64,000 bases of DNA from Cohnella silvisoli (GTDB lineage Bacteria > Bacillota > Bacilli > Paenibacillales > Paenibacillaceae), in NCBI RefSeq assembly GCF_021190915.1, contig NZ_JAIOAP010000020.1, positions 82,260 through 146,259 on the forward strand, given 5' to 3'. How positions within the stretch are numbered: the first letter of the stretch is position 1; each line of letters starts with the position of its first letter. The notes beneath the pieces were generated by a model. The model saw only the letters and a list, made by a program, of their open reading frames with translations, had not been told where the DNA came from and made no database searches. The position numbers and the translations under genes are program-made. Shown here piece by piece: positions 33,210 to 43,292 of this stretch.

Positions 33210-35765
33210 ATGTACAAAATGACGCTGAACGATGGCTGGGCAGTCTGCTTCGAGGATCTGAGCTGGGGAGCCGATCGCCACGGTGAAGTAACTGGAAGAA
33301 CGGACGGGTGGATGGAAGCTTCCCTTCCTTGCGATATCCATATGCCGTTGATCGAAACGGGAGTCATCGAAGAACCGCTTGTCAAAGATCATTTCTTCGA
33401 TTGCGAATGGACGGAGCACAAGTCTTGGTGGTTTCGGAAGACGTTCCGCCCGTCCGTTGAGACGTGCTCTATGAACCGGGTGGAGCTGGTGCTAGAGTCG
33501 TTGGATGCGGAAGCGGATATCTTCTTGAATGGGATCATGTTGGGTCATCATCGCAGCGCTTTTTACCCTTTTCGCCAAGAAGTGAAGTCGTTATTGAGGG
33601 AAGGCGATAACGAGCTTCTCGTTCGGGTGACCTCAGGTTTAGAGGCGTATGACGGAGAAGACATGACTCGGTTCAAGGATAGAGTGGGCATGGAGAAGGC
33701 GCACAATCGCGGCGACATTCGGCGTATCTTCGCCCGTAAGCCGCAATACGGCTTCGGTTGGGACTGGGGGCCGAGGGTAGCGACGTGCGGTATCGTAGGG
33801 GATGTCTATTTGGCAGCATATGACGACCTAGCCATCCGCCAGGTTCATGCTTTTACGGAATCCGTATCTCTTGGTAAAGGAGGGGATAATTCGGGGGGAG
33901 CGAACGAAGCCAACATTCGGTTCGAAGTGGAGGTGGAGCAATTTCATCCTTTTGCCTCGATAGAGGCTCATGTTGAGATTAGACTTTCTTTTGCGGGCGA
34001 GAGTATTCTCACCTTGTCGAAATCGATGCCCTTGCATTCCGGATTAAACTTCGTAGATTTCCGGTATACGCTAACCGGGGCTAAGTTATGGTGGCCGAAC
34101 GACATGGGGAGTCCGGATTTGTACACAGTATTCGTATCGGTTTCGACGGGTGGCCATACCGCTAGCTATCCAAGCTTCGAGATGGGTATCCGGACAATAG
34201 AACTGAATCAGAACCCGGTTAACGAAAACGAGCGGCTGTTCGCCATTCATGTTAATGGGGTTCGAACCTTCTGCAAAGGCGGAAATTGGGTTCCGGCGGA
34301 TTCCGTGTATGCCCGAATAACGGAAGAGAAATACAAGTCTTTGGTTGAAGAAGCCAAGGAAGCCCATTTCAACATGCTGCGCGTATGGGGCGGAGGATTG
34401 TACGAGAAGAATGCCTTCTATGAAGCGTGCGACCGGAACGGGATTATGGTTTGGCAGGATTTTATGTTTGCATGCGCATTATATCCCGACGATCTGGAGT
34501 GGTTTCAAGAGGAAGTCCGTCAGGAAATGGAGTACCAGACGAGCCGCCTTCGCAACCATGCAAGCCTCGTTCTATGGTGTGGAAATAACGAAAATCATTG
34601 GAATTTCGATATGTGGAAGGCTGCCAATCCTGATGAAAGCTTTGTAGGCGGGGCCGTTTGCTATAACGAACTAGCTCCACGAATCGTGCGCCGCAATTGT
34701 CCGGAAATCCCTTATTGGAACAGTTCACCGTATGGAGGAGAGCATCCGAACGGAGAGGATAGAGGGGATTGCCACTATTGGTTCGACGCGATGATGAGTC
34801 CGGAAATGGCTAACCGGATTACGCCCGAAAGATATGATGGCTGGAATGCTAAATTCGTGTCCGAGTATGGTTATATCGGGCCTTGCCGCAAATCGACCAT
34901 CGAGCGATTCCATGCCGGGGAGCCCTTCAACCGTGAAGGGCGCATCTGGCAATTACATAACAACCTGTTCGAGAAGGACACGGTCGCGGCAGGAATCGAG
35001 ATGCACTATGCGGATGCCGGCGGATTGGATGTTGACCGCTATTTGCTATATGCCGGTCTCTGCCAGGGCTTGATGTACGGGTATTCGTTGGAGGCGTTTC
35101 GTTACCGAACCGATTGCTCCGGCGGGTTGTTCTGGATGTACAACGATTGCTGGGGGGAAATTGGATGGAGCGTCATCGATTACGAATTGCGGCGGAAAAT
35201 TTCCTGGTATTTCGTGAAGCGCGCCTGCGCACCCGTAACCTTAATCGCAAGGGAGGTTGATGGGAATATTCGAGTGATCGGAATCAACGAGACGGGCAAA
35301 GACATTCGGTGCGAGTTGGAGTACGGTTATGTTTCTTTTGACGGACGGATTCGTTCCACCAGCAAAACCAGCGTCGGCCTGCCAGCCTACTCCCGAGGTG
35401 TTGCGTTGGAGTTCGCCAAAGAGGAAACAAATCGGAAGGAGGGTTGTTGGTTCGTCACCCCAGGGACGAATACTGCGGCAACTGAGGTCTTGCCTGCCGT
35501 CCTCCGAGAAGGAGCCGTCCGAGATCTGAATCTGGCTTCTCCGACATTAACGGTCCGCGGTTTTATTCGGCTGAAAGAAGACATCCAATTTACGGTTGGC
35601 AGCGACGTATATGCCCATGCGGTACACTTCGGCCTATCGGACCACTTGAGGTTATCGGATGAGTATTTCGATTTGCTGCCCGGCCAGAGCCGGACGGTTA
35701 CGATTTATGGCGCGTCCGATATCATCGGGCTCGAACAGATCCAGCCTAGGGCTGTTCAACCCTAG
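33210..35765 (+). CDS. Beta-mannosidase, glycoside hydrolase family 2
   Basis: 851 residues from ATG 33210 (AAGAGGGG upstream; the longer frame to 33162 overlaps the previous gene and lacks a site). Sugar-binding N-terminal domain, Ig-like domain, TIM barrel with acid/base E461 (WCGNNENHW) and nucleophile E552 (FVSEYGY), and C-terminal beta domain. The GNNENHW motif is typical of beta-mannosidases. No signal peptide; cytoplasmic. Cleaves terminal beta-mannose, e.g. Man-beta-GlcNAc or mannobiose. Confidence 0.9.
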   Translation: MYKMTLNDGWAVCFEDLSWGADRHGEVTGRTDGWMEASLPCDIHMPLIETGVIEEPLVKDHFFDCEWTEHKSWWFRKTFRPSVETCSMNRVELVLESLDAEADIFLNGIMLGHHRSAFYPFRQEVKSLLREGDNELLVRVTSGLEAYDGEDMTRFKDRVGMEKAHNRGDIRRIFARKPQYGFGWDWGPRVATCGIVGDVYLAAYDDLAIRQVHAFTESVSLGKGGDNSGGANEANIRFEVEVEQFHPFASIEAHVEIRLSFAGESILTLSKSMPLHSGLNFVDFRYTLTGAKLWWPNDMGSPDLYTVFVSVSTGGHTASYPSFEMGIRTIELNQNPVNENERLFAIHVNGVRTFCKGGNWVPADSVYARITEEKYKSLVEEAKEAHFNMLRVWGGGLYEKNAFYEACDRNGIMVWQDFMFACALYPDDLEWFQEEVRQEMEYQTSRLRNHASLVLWCGNNENHWNFDMWKAANPDESFVGGAVCYNELAPRIVRRNCPEIPYWNSSPYGGEHPNGEDRGDCHYWFDAMMSPEMANRITPERYDGWNAKFVSEYGYIGPCRKSTIERFHAGEPFNREGRIWQLHNNLFEKDTVAAGIEMHYADAGGLDVDRYLLYAGLCQGLMYGYSLEAFRYRTDCSGGLFWMYNDCWGEIGWSVIDYELRRKISWYFVKRACAPVTLIAREVDGNIRVIGINETGKDIRCELEYGYVSFDGRIRSTSKTSVGLPAYSRGVALEFAKEETNRKEGCWFVTPGTNTAATEVLPAVLREGAVRDLNLASPTLTVRGFIRLKEDIQFTVGSDVYAHAVHFGLSDHLRLSDEYFDLLPGQSRTVTIYGASDIIGLEQIQPRAVQP

Positions 35766-35802
35766 AGCAAGCAATAGCAATTAAGATGAGGAGGCAACGT
35801 TC

Positions 35803-38800
35803 ATGACAAAGAAACGTTTTCGCTTATCCGTTATTTGTTTACTTGCATTGCTTTTGGTTATACCTGCTTTCGCTCCGAGCCAGTTCTTGCCTGAAGCTAA
35901 AGCGGCAAGCAGCTTAGGCAGCACGATCTATGTATTCGATCTGGATGCTTACGAGAATTCTCTGGACCGCGCGGATTGGTATGATATGAACTTGTTCTTC
36001 GGAACCCTTCAGGGCATCGTCAACCAGAAGGGACCAAGGCTTTACTTACGCAATTACCATTATACTCCAATCTTGAATGACTTAACGGGTTACGCACACG
36101 ATGATACCCATTGGGAGACAAAGAATATTAATCCTTATTGGTTAAGTAAATTTCATCAGCCGGGACAATGGCTAAGCGAAGCTAACATTACGGTCATTCC
36201 CGATATCAATACTCTCGTGAATACTTTCCTCAGCGATATCCAAGGTTTGATCGTTTGGGATCCAAAAGTAGATGCTACGGTCAACGTAGCGACAACTTTA
36301 GCGGGAATTGAAGGCGCTCCCATCGTGATGTCGGGAGGAGCTTTATACTCGCAACTGACTTCTTCTCCCAATAATCTGACCGTCAAGAATACATGTACGG
36401 CATCGCCGTTAACGGGTCCATGCAATCTGACGGGAAAGTTTACCGGAGTGAACTCCAAGACGGATGCTTATAACTGGGCAAAGGTGAATTACCTCGATAC
36501 GGGCAAAGCTAATCCCGGAATGCTTGCCTATATCGGCGATGGGTTTACGCGTGAAAACTCCGGACTGCGGACGCAGGGCTACACAGTAGAACGGGACTAT
36601 CTTGTCAAGAACAAGGCATTTGCTTTCGATCTGTCCCCGTGGGGAGACGAAGCTCCAAGCGACGCTCCGGAGGCAAGCCCCGCCTCGAAAGATAGAGACA
36701 CGCTCCTAGCTATTCTTCAATCGGCGTATAACCAATACGGTCAATATTGGCCAATCGAGATTGTCGGGTTCGTACCTTGGTGGGATAAATATTCAACATT
36801 TACGGGAGCGCAGGATTCCCCGAGCGGAGACGGCAGGTCCCAACACGATGCGATAGCAGGGGAATGGGGGAGCTTGCAGGTTTTCTCGGGTTACAACGCG
36901 CACTTAACTAGCATTATCGATATTGTCGGATATGGTAATGCGTCCTTCCATACTTGGGCGCCGGTAGGGAAGGATTTGACGAATCCACCCCAATCGCCTC
37001 CGCGAAAAACATTGCAAAATAAAACGTATGTCATGTATATGATGGGCGATCACGATGGCGGTACGGTACATCAAACATTCCCTCGCCTATGGGAAGATGA
37101 CCGAAGGGGAACTGTACCGCTGGCTTGGGGGATTGTTCCGAACATGTCAAGGGATTATCCGGATATCGCCCAATACTTATACGATACAGCTACGCCGAAC
37201 GACTTCTTCATCGCCGGCGCTTCCGCAGGCGGATATATGAACCCGGGTTATCTGACATCGGCTCAACTGCCCGTTTGGACGGAGTGGAACGAGCAGCTAT
37301 ACAAACGTACCGGGTATACGATGTCCGGGTTTGTATTAAACGGCAACGCGGGGGCCTTGTCCTCGACCGTGGAACAGCAATATTCGAAATTTAGCGCGGA
37401 CGGTATGGGAGCGTGGATGGGGCAAATAGCCGGTCCGATACCCGATGTACGCAGCGGAAATATGGCGGTCACTCAGATTACTACCGACATATTCAGATTC
37501 GATATCAATACGGCCGCATCAAGATTGCATGCTACCGCCGCTAGCTTCGGCAACGCGGGGTCGGCACCCAACTTTATCGAAGTCCGTTCCTCTTGGGCAA
37601 CGCCGAGATTCATCGAACAGGTAAACAACAAAATCATGGCCGACTATCCTTCGGATCAATTCGAAGCTGTGGATCCGTTCACGTTCTTTTCTCTGATTCG
37701 CCAGGCCAAGCATAATCAAGCCAATGATGCCATCGTCCTGTCGGTTGACGTGCCGGACGTCATGGTATCCGGTCAGGATTACGATGTCTCAGTTACGGCG
37801 AGGAACGTAGGCAGCAATACATGGTCGGAAACGACGAGCGATCGGTTCGGAGCGGGTCTGAGCAACCAGTTCATCTGGAAAAATCTGAATGGAGGTTATT
37901 CGAACAACGTGACCGATCAACGCGTCCGTCTTTCCGCCGGGGAAAGCGTTGCTCCTCAAGCTACGAAAACTTACAAATTTACAGTTACTGCGCCAACCAC
38001 CTCGACGACCAATAGCTATACGCTCGGCACAAGAATGGTCCGTGACGGTGTAACGTGGATGGGAACCGAATATACCCGTAAAGTCACCGTCGTACCGGCA
38101 ACGGGCGACCAAGCGATCGTCACTTCGGTTACGGTACCGAGCACACTTGCGGAAGGGGCGACGGGTACGGTCTCGATAACGGTTAAGAATGTTGGCAGCA
38201 CGACATGGACCGCAGCCAGCAACATTCGTCTCGGGGCTGTTCAGAGGGTGCTCGCCCATAAGAAAATAGCGCCGAATCAAATTCTTTGGACAGGTTCATC
38301 GGGATGGGGCTACAGCAATTCGGAGACAGACCAGCGGGTCTATTTGGCCCCGGGGGATTCCATCGCTCCGGGTTCCAGTAAAACTTTCGCATATAGCATC
38401 CAAGCGCCCGCGAAGAGGGGGAAATATGTTTTCTCCACCCAAATGGTCCATGACGGGGTAGCGTGGTTCGGTTCTCCCGTCGAGAAGGAAATCACGGTTG
38501 TGCCTTCCGGAAGAAGCGGGTTCGATGCCGAGCTCGTTGGCTCTGTGGTTCCGCAGTACATGAACGCGAATTCTTCAGCCAAGGTAACGGTTAGCATTAA
38601 AAATACCGGAACAGAGACATGGACCGCTGCAAATTCATACCGTCTGGGCGCTTCTATTTCCGGACCCGCTAACCAGGTTATGTTCAGTAATTTCAGCGAT
38701 GGCGGGATTTCCAACAACGCGACGGACCAGCGTGTGTTTCTCAAGAACGGGGAATCGATCGGTCCTGAACAAACGAAATCATTTACTTTTAATATTAATG

Positions 38801-39792
38801 CCGGATCAACGACAGGACCGAGAACGTTCTCGGTAGAAATGGTACATGAAGGTTCAGGCTGGTCTGGGAAAAAATATACCTTTACGGTTAATGTGGTTAA
38901 TGGCGGTAACGATGCGGTATTTACGAATCATGATATTTCGCTTACGATGGCGGCGAATTCCATTCAGAAGGTGAACGTGGAAGTCATGAACAGGGGCAGC
39001 AGCCTTTGGACGGCAGGTAGTTTCTACCGCCTTGGAACGATGTCGAACAACCAATTCATCCTCAAGGAATTCAGGGATGGAGGCTTCAGCAACAGCAATG
39101 CGGACCAGAGGGTGTACCTAAATAACGCCGAAACGATATTGCAAAATCAAAGGAAACAATTCACGTTTTCCTTGCAGGCGCCCTCCACCCCCGGTACGTA
39201 CACGATGGAATACAAGATGATGCAGGATCTGGTTGGCTCTTTCGGAGATACTTTGACGTTGACGGTTAATGTGGTTAACGGATATGCGCAGAGAATTAAT
39301 TCCGGCGGAGGCGCCGTAACCGATCCGAATGGGAACTGGGCGGCTGATTGCGCATATGGCAGTCCATCTTGTTCTACTTGGGGCTATGTTGGCACAACGA
39401 CGACCGCATCAACTGCGAATACGCAAGCAGTCTGGAATAACGGAACGGTTTATTCATTTCCAGCAACAGTTTATCAATCCATCCGCAAGGGCAGCTCCTT
39501 CGGTTATAAGTTCGATGTATCCAATGGCACGTATCGCGTGAGTCTCGCTTTTGCGGAAATCGCAAAAACACAAACTGCGCAAAGGCTGTTCGCGGTAAAA
39601 GCGGAAGGACAGGATATTTTATCCGGGTTGGATATCTATAAAGTCATGTGGTCACGCACTTCAGGCGGCAAAGATAAAGGGAGAACTTATCAATTCGAAG
39701 TTCCGGTTACGGATGGGCAATTGAATGTGGATTTCCAAGGTCAAACAGATGAGGCGGCCGTAAACGGGATTTATGTAGAGCGATTATACTGA
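35803..39792 (+). CDS. Secreted GxGYxYP-family protein with four NBR1-like Ig domains and malectin-like C-terminus
   Basis: 1329 residues. Signal peptide with AKA cleavage near residue 33. Residues about 38-640 form a GxGYxYP-type module: YVFDLDAYENSLDRADWYDM, TLQGIVNQKGPRLYLRN and the motif region FIAGASAGGYMNPGYL near 472, where the family motif reads AGGYMNP. Then four beta domains of about 125 residues (nt 37722-38104, 38105-38512, 38513-38905, 38906-39282), each with a paired Trp (GSNTWS..., GSTTWT...) as in NBR1-like Ig domains. The C-terminal ~165 residues look malectin-like. GxGYxYP proteins are putative glycoside hydrolases of unknown activity. Last gene of the importer operon. Confidence 0.85.
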   Translation: MTKKRFRLSVICLLALLLVIPAFAPSQFLPEAKAASSLGSTIYVFDLDAYENSLDRADWYDMNLFFGTLQGIVNQKGPRLYLRNYHYTPILNDLTGYAHDDTHWETKNINPYWLSKFHQPGQWLSEANITVIPDINTLVNTFLSDIQGLIVWDPKVDATVNVATTLAGIEGAPIVMSGGALYSQLTSSPNNLTVKNTCTASPLTGPCNLTGKFTGVNSKTDAYNWAKVNYLDTGKANPGMLAYIGDGFTRENSGLRTQGYTVERDYLVKNKAFAFDLSPWGDEAPSDAPEASPASKDRDTLLAILQSAYNQYGQYWPIEIVGFVPWWDKYSTFTGAQDSPSGDGRSQHDAIAGEWGSLQVFSGYNAHLTSIIDIVGYGNASFHTWAPVGKDLTNPPQSPPRKTLQNKTYVMYMMGDHDGGTVHQTFPRLWEDDRRGTVPLAWGIVPNMSRDYPDIAQYLYDTATPNDFFIAGASAGGYMNPGYLTSAQLPVWTEWNEQLYKRTGYTMSGFVLNGNAGALSSTVEQQYSKFSADGMGAWMGQIAGPIPDVRSGNMAVTQITTDIFRFDINTAASRLHATAASFGNAGSAPNFIEVRSSWATPRFIEQVNNKIMADYPSDQFEAVDPFTFFSLIRQAKHNQANDAIVLSVDVPDVMVSGQDYDVSVTARNVGSNTWSETTSDRFGAGLSNQFIWKNLNGGYSNNVTDQRVRLSAGESVAPQATKTYKFTVTAPTTSTTNSYTLGTRMVRDGVTWMGTEYTRKVTVVPATGDQAIVTSVTVPSTLAEGATGTVSITVKNVGSTTWTAASNIRLGAVQRVLAHKKIAPNQILWTGSSGWGYSNSETDQRVYLAPGDSIAPGSSKTFAYSIQAPAKRGKYVFSTQMVHDGVAWFGSPVEKEITVVPSGRSGFDAELVGSVVPQYMNANSSAKVTVSIKNTGTETWTAANSYRLGASISGPANQVMFSNFSDGGISNNATDQRVFLKNGESIGPEQTKSFTFNINAGSTTGPRTFSVEMVHEGSGWSGKKYTFTVNVVNGGNDAVFTNHDISLTMAANSIQKVNVEVMNRGSSLWTAGSFYRLGTMSNNQFILKEFRDGGFSNSNADQRVYLNNAETILQNQRKQFTFSLQAPSTPGTYTMEYKMMQDLVGSFGDTLTLTVNVVNGYAQRINSGGGAVTDPNGNWAADCAYGSPSCSTWGYVGTTTTASTANTQAVWNNGTVYSFPATVYQSIRKGSSFGYKFDVSNGTYRVSLAFAEIAKTQTAQRLFAVKAEGQDILSGLDIYKVMWSRTSGGKDKGRTYQFEVPVTDGQLNVDFQGQTDEAAVNGIYVERLY

Positions 39793-39825
39793 GGAATGAT
39801 TCAAGAAATAGTGGATAGGAGCGGG

Positions 39826-39857
39826 AGCCCTTCTTAATATGAGGAGGGCTTTCCTTT
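39826..39857 (+). terminator. Terminator after the GxGYxYP gene
   Basis: AGCCCTTCTT and AGGAGGGCT pair with one wobble, followed by TTCCTTT. It ends the first mannoside operon. 39858-40048 holds no gene; TATACT near 39987 may be part of a promoter for the aldolase operon. Confidence 0.7.
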
Positions 39858-40048
39858 GTATATGAAACAGGCGCCGCGGAAGAAAATAGGGCGTCTCCGC
39901 CATGTTGAGCCATGTTAATTTATAACAACCATTTTTCATTTTATAATTAATATTTTCGTATTTCATAGACTAAAATGTTCTTTTGTTATACTATTATGTT
40001 ACAAACAAACATATTTGCGAAACGAAAAACAGAGGAGATGTCGTTAAA

Positions 40049-40891
40049 ATGTCTACGAAAGCCAGATTGAATCGGATGTTCAGTGCCCAAGGGAAATGCT
40101 TTGACGTTGCCATAGATCATGGTTTCTTCAATGAGTATTCCTTTCTGGCAGGCATAGAGAATATGAAGGGCGCGATCGAAACGGTCGTTAAAGCGGGACC
40201 GGATTGCATTCAATTGAGTACGGGTCAGGCAAAGCTGTTGCAAGAAATTCCGGGTAAACAGAAGCCTGGACTCGTGCTGAGAACCGACGCTGCCAATATA
40301 TACGGGAATGTGCTGCCAAGATTTCTGTTCAGCGAGCTAATCGATCGTGCGATCGAGCAAGCCGTTCGGTGGGATGCCGTCGCGGTTTGCGTTAACTTGC
40401 TGCTGCTTCCCGGCCAACCGGAATTGCATCACCAATGCGTGCGCAATATTACGCTCCTTAAATCGGAATGCGAGAAATACGGAATGCCTCTTATGGTAGA
40501 ACCGCTGGTCATGCTTCCGAATGAAGAAAAAGGCGGTTATATGGTAGATGGGGATATCCGCAAGATCATGCCGCTTGTTCGACAAGGCGTGGAGCTTGGC
40601 GCGGACGTAATTAAGGCCGATCCATCAGACGACGTGACCGAGTACCACCGCGTAATTGAGGTAGCATCCGGTGTTCCCGTCTTGGTTCGAGGCGGCGGAC
40701 GGGCAAGCGACGAGGAGATCGTAAACCGCACGGTGGAATTAATGAAGCAGGGAGCTTCCGGTATCGTATACGGTCGCAACGTTATCCAACACCCTAATCC
40801 GGGCGGAATGACATCCGCTTTAATGAGCATTGTCCATGAAGGGGCTGCTGCCGAGCAAGCTTTGGCGATTCTGAAGGGAGGCCGAGTCTAA
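40049..40891 (+). CDS. Class I aldolase of the DhnA/LsrF (DeoC-like) type
   Basis: 280 residues from ATG 40049 behind GAGGAG (the longer frame to 39983 is not needed). TIM-barrel aldolase pattern: FDVAIDHGFF at the N-terminus, Schiff-base Lys in ADVIKADPSD near 195, GVPVLVRGGGRASDEE and GASGIVYGRNVIQHPNP at the end. Splits or joins a phosphorylated ketose; substrate not known. First gene of a four-gene operon, coupled to the dehydrogenase by TAATG. Confidence 0.83.
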   Translation: MSTKARLNRMFSAQGKCFDVAIDHGFFNEYSFLAGIENMKGAIETVVKAGPDCIQLSTGQAKLLQEIPGKQKPGLVLRTDAANIYGNVLPRFLFSELIDRAIEQAVRWDAVAVCVNLLLLPGQPELHHQCVRNITLLKSECEKYGMPLMVEPLVMLPNEEKGGYMVDGDIRKIMPLVRQGVELGADVIKADPSDDVTEYHRVIEVASGVPVLVRGGGRASDEEIVNRTVELMKQGASGIVYGRNVIQHPNPGGMTSALMSIVHEGAAAEQALAILKGGRV

Positions 40892-42057
40892 TGGCGAAAA
40901 AAATCATTCCATTCGGCGTCATCGGCTGCGGGCTGATGGGCAAGGAATTCGCAAGCGCAGCGGCGCGTTGGTGCCATCTTACGGGCGTAGATTTCGAACC
41001 GCGCATCGTGGCGGTGTGCGACGCTATGCCAGCGGCAACGCAGTGGTTTGAAGAGAACGTCCCAAGCGTGAAGAAAGCCTACACGGACTACAAGGATTTG
41101 CTGGCTGACCCTTCGGTGGAGGCAATTTACTGCGCGGTTCCTCATAACTTACACGAGCAAATCTATATCGATATCATTAAGGCCGGCAAGCATCTTCTCG
41201 GAGAGAAGCCGTTCGGCATCGACCGGAAGGCGAACGAAGCTATTGCGGCAGCGATTAAAGCGAACCCTCAGGTCGTTGTGCGCAGCTCCTCCGAATTCCC
41301 GTTTTATCCGGGCGCGCAGCAGATCGTTCAATGGGTAAACGAAGGCAAGTTCGGCAAGATCATCGAAGTTGAAGCCGGCTTCTGGCACTCTAGCGATCTT
41401 GATCCGACCAAGCCGATCAATTGGAAGCGCCGCATCGCCACGAACGGGGAATACGGCTGCATGGGCGATCTCGGGCTTCATGTGCTTCATCTGCCGCTCC
41501 GCTTCGGCTGGAAACCGGCTAACGTGAGAGCGCTGCTCTCCAAGATCGTTGAAGAACGCCCGGACGGCAAAGGCGGAACCGCGCCTTGCGAGACATGGGA
41601 CAATGCGATTCTGGCTTGCGACGTTAAGACGGGAGACCAGCAATTCCCGATGGTGCTGTCCACCAAACGGATTGCGCCGGGTCATGCGAATACGTGGTTT
41701 ATCCGGGTCCAAGGAACCGAATTATCCGCAGAATTCACGACGAAGAACCCTAAGCAAGTCGCATCTCTTCCTTACAAGCCAGGCGGGCAACAGGCTTGGC
41801 ATGTCGTAGACGCGCCTTACAAATCCGCATACGGAACGATTACGGGCGGTATATTCGAATTCGGCTTCTCGGATTCCATCCTGCAAATGTGGGCTGCCTT
41901 CTGCGATGAAGTTGTGCATGGCACCCAAGGCATGTCTCAGCCATTCACCTGCGCGTTGCCTGAAGAAGCAGCCGGCAGCCATCGCCTCTTTACGGCAGCT
42001 CTCGAATCTCAAAGAACGGGTGGAACGGCTGTCGTTGACTGGGGATCCTTCACGTGA
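40891..42057 (+). CDS. Gfo/Idh/MocA-family sugar dehydrogenase
   Basis: 388 residues. N-terminal Rossmann fold GVIGCGLMGKEFASAA for NAD(P), the catalytic EKPF motif in HLLGEKPFG near 110, and the C-terminal alpha/beta domain with GCMGDLGLHVLHLPL. Members oxidise or reduce cyclic sugars or inositols. Overlaps both neighbours (TAATG, GTGA), so its product should be made together with the aldolase and kinase. The substrate is unknown. Confidence 0.87.
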   Translation: MAKKIIPFGVIGCGLMGKEFASAAARWCHLTGVDFEPRIVAVCDAMPAATQWFEENVPSVKKAYTDYKDLLADPSVEAIYCAVPHNLHEQIYIDIIKAGKHLLGEKPFGIDRKANEAIAAAIKANPQVVVRSSSEFPFYPGAQQIVQWVNEGKFGKIIEVEAGFWHSSDLDPTKPINWKRRIATNGEYGCMGDLGLHVLHLPLRFGWKPANVRALLSKIVEERPDGKGGTAPCETWDNAILACDVKTGDQQFPMVLSTKRIAPGHANTWFIRVQGTELSAEFTTKNPKQVASLPYKPGGQQAWHVVDAPYKSAYGTITGGIFEFGFSDSILQMWAAFCDEVVHGTQGMSQPFTCALPEEAAGSHRLFTAALESQRTGGTAVVDWGSFT

Positions 42058-43271
42058 GCGGGGCCCGAACAACCGCTGCCGAAATCGTAATAGCCGGTCA
42101 TATTTGTCTCGACGTTATTCCGGCAATACATGGCAGCAAACAAGGCCAAAGCATCGTAGAACTGCTTGTTCCCGGTAAACTGGTCGACATCGGGCCGGCG
42201 CATTTGTCCAACGGCGGAGCCGTGTCCAACACGGGCCTCGCCTTGCATAGGCTTGGATTTCCGGTTAAACTCATGGGCAAGGTAGGGGACGATCTTTTCG
42301 GCGATGCGATATTGAAAATTCTGAAGGGCTACGGCGAAGAGTTGGCTGACGGCATGATCGTGGCTCCGAACGAGCATAGCTCTTATACGATTGTCATCAG
42401 TCCGCCTGGGGTGGATCGGATTTTCCTGCACTGTACCGGGGCGAACGACACTTTTACTGCGGATGATGTATCTACCGCTTCCTTGAAGGAAGCAAGGCTG
42501 TTCCATTTCGGCTACCCGCCGCTTATGCGCAAGATGTATGAAGACGAGGGTGCCGAGCTGGAACGTCTGTTATCCGCAGCTAAGGCTCAAGGCCTGACCA
42601 TATCGCTCGATCTGGCGCGGCCGGACCCCGATTCGCCAGCCGGACAGGCAAATTGGAAAGCCATCTTGGCCCGCGTACTTCCTTTCGTCGATGTGTTTCT
42701 ACCGAGTTTCGAAGAAATTTTATATATGCTTCGTCCAGACAAATATCGCGAGTTGTCCGTGCTTCACGGAACAACCGAGTTGCTGGCATTCGCGGATGGT
42801 CCGCTGCTTGGATCGCTCTCCGAAGAATTGATAGGGATGGGTGCTGCGTTAGTCGGATTAAAGCTAGGGGAGCATGGCCTTTACTTGCGGACAACGGCAA
42901 ACCGGGATCGTCTGCTGGGCATGGGCTTGTGCGCGCCGAATGAGGAAAGAGCGGTTGCCTGGCAAGACCGGGAGCTGCTCGCTCCTTGTTATAAGGTGGA
43001 TGTAGTCGGCACGACTGGAGCGGGAGACTGTACGATAGCCGGTTTTCTTGCCGGTTTGGCCAAAGGGCTTGCGATTGAGGAAGTGCTGCTAGCTGCGGTA
43101 GGCACGGGAGCATGCAATGTGGAGCAAGCAGATGCGGTAAGCGGTATACCGAGCTGGTCCGATGTCCAGCGACGGATCGCATCGGGTTGGAAGCAGCGCG
43201 AAGCGGCTCTCTCATTGCCGGAATGGTCTTATGAAAGCAAACACGGAATATGGGAGTTAAAAAAAGCCTGA
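42054..43271 (+). CDS. PfkB-family carbohydrate kinase
   Basis: 405 residues from GTG 42054, overlapping the dehydrogenase stop by GTGA. N-terminal motif NGGAVSNTGLALHRLG and C-terminal signature DVVGTTGAGDCTIAGFLAGL with catalytic Asp. Longer than the usual 300-330 residues: there is extra sequence between about 225 and 310 (VLHGTTELLAFADGPLL, NRDRLLGMGLCAPNEERA) and at the C-terminus. Phosphorylates a sugar, probably the ketose made by the next gene's product. Confidence 0.87.
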   Translation: MSGARTTAAEIVIAGHICLDVIPAIHGSKQGQSIVELLVPGKLVDIGPAHLSNGGAVSNTGLALHRLGFPVKLMGKVGDDLFGDAILKILKGYGEELADGMIVAPNEHSSYTIVISPPGVDRIFLHCTGANDTFTADDVSTASLKEARLFHFGYPPLMRKMYEDEGAELERLLSAAKAQGLTISLDLARPDPDSPAGQANWKAILARVLPFVDVFLPSFEEILYMLRPDKYRELSVLHGTTELLAFADGPLLGSLSEELIGMGAALVGLKLGEHGLYLRTTANRDRLLGMGLCAPNEERAVAWQDRELLAPCYKVDVVGTTGAGDCTIAGFLAGLAKGLAIEEVLLAAVGTGACNVEQADAVSGIPSWSDVQRRIASGWKQREAALSLPEWSYESKHGIWELKKA

Positions 43272-43292
43272 TGAAGCGGAGGGGAAGTCCGT

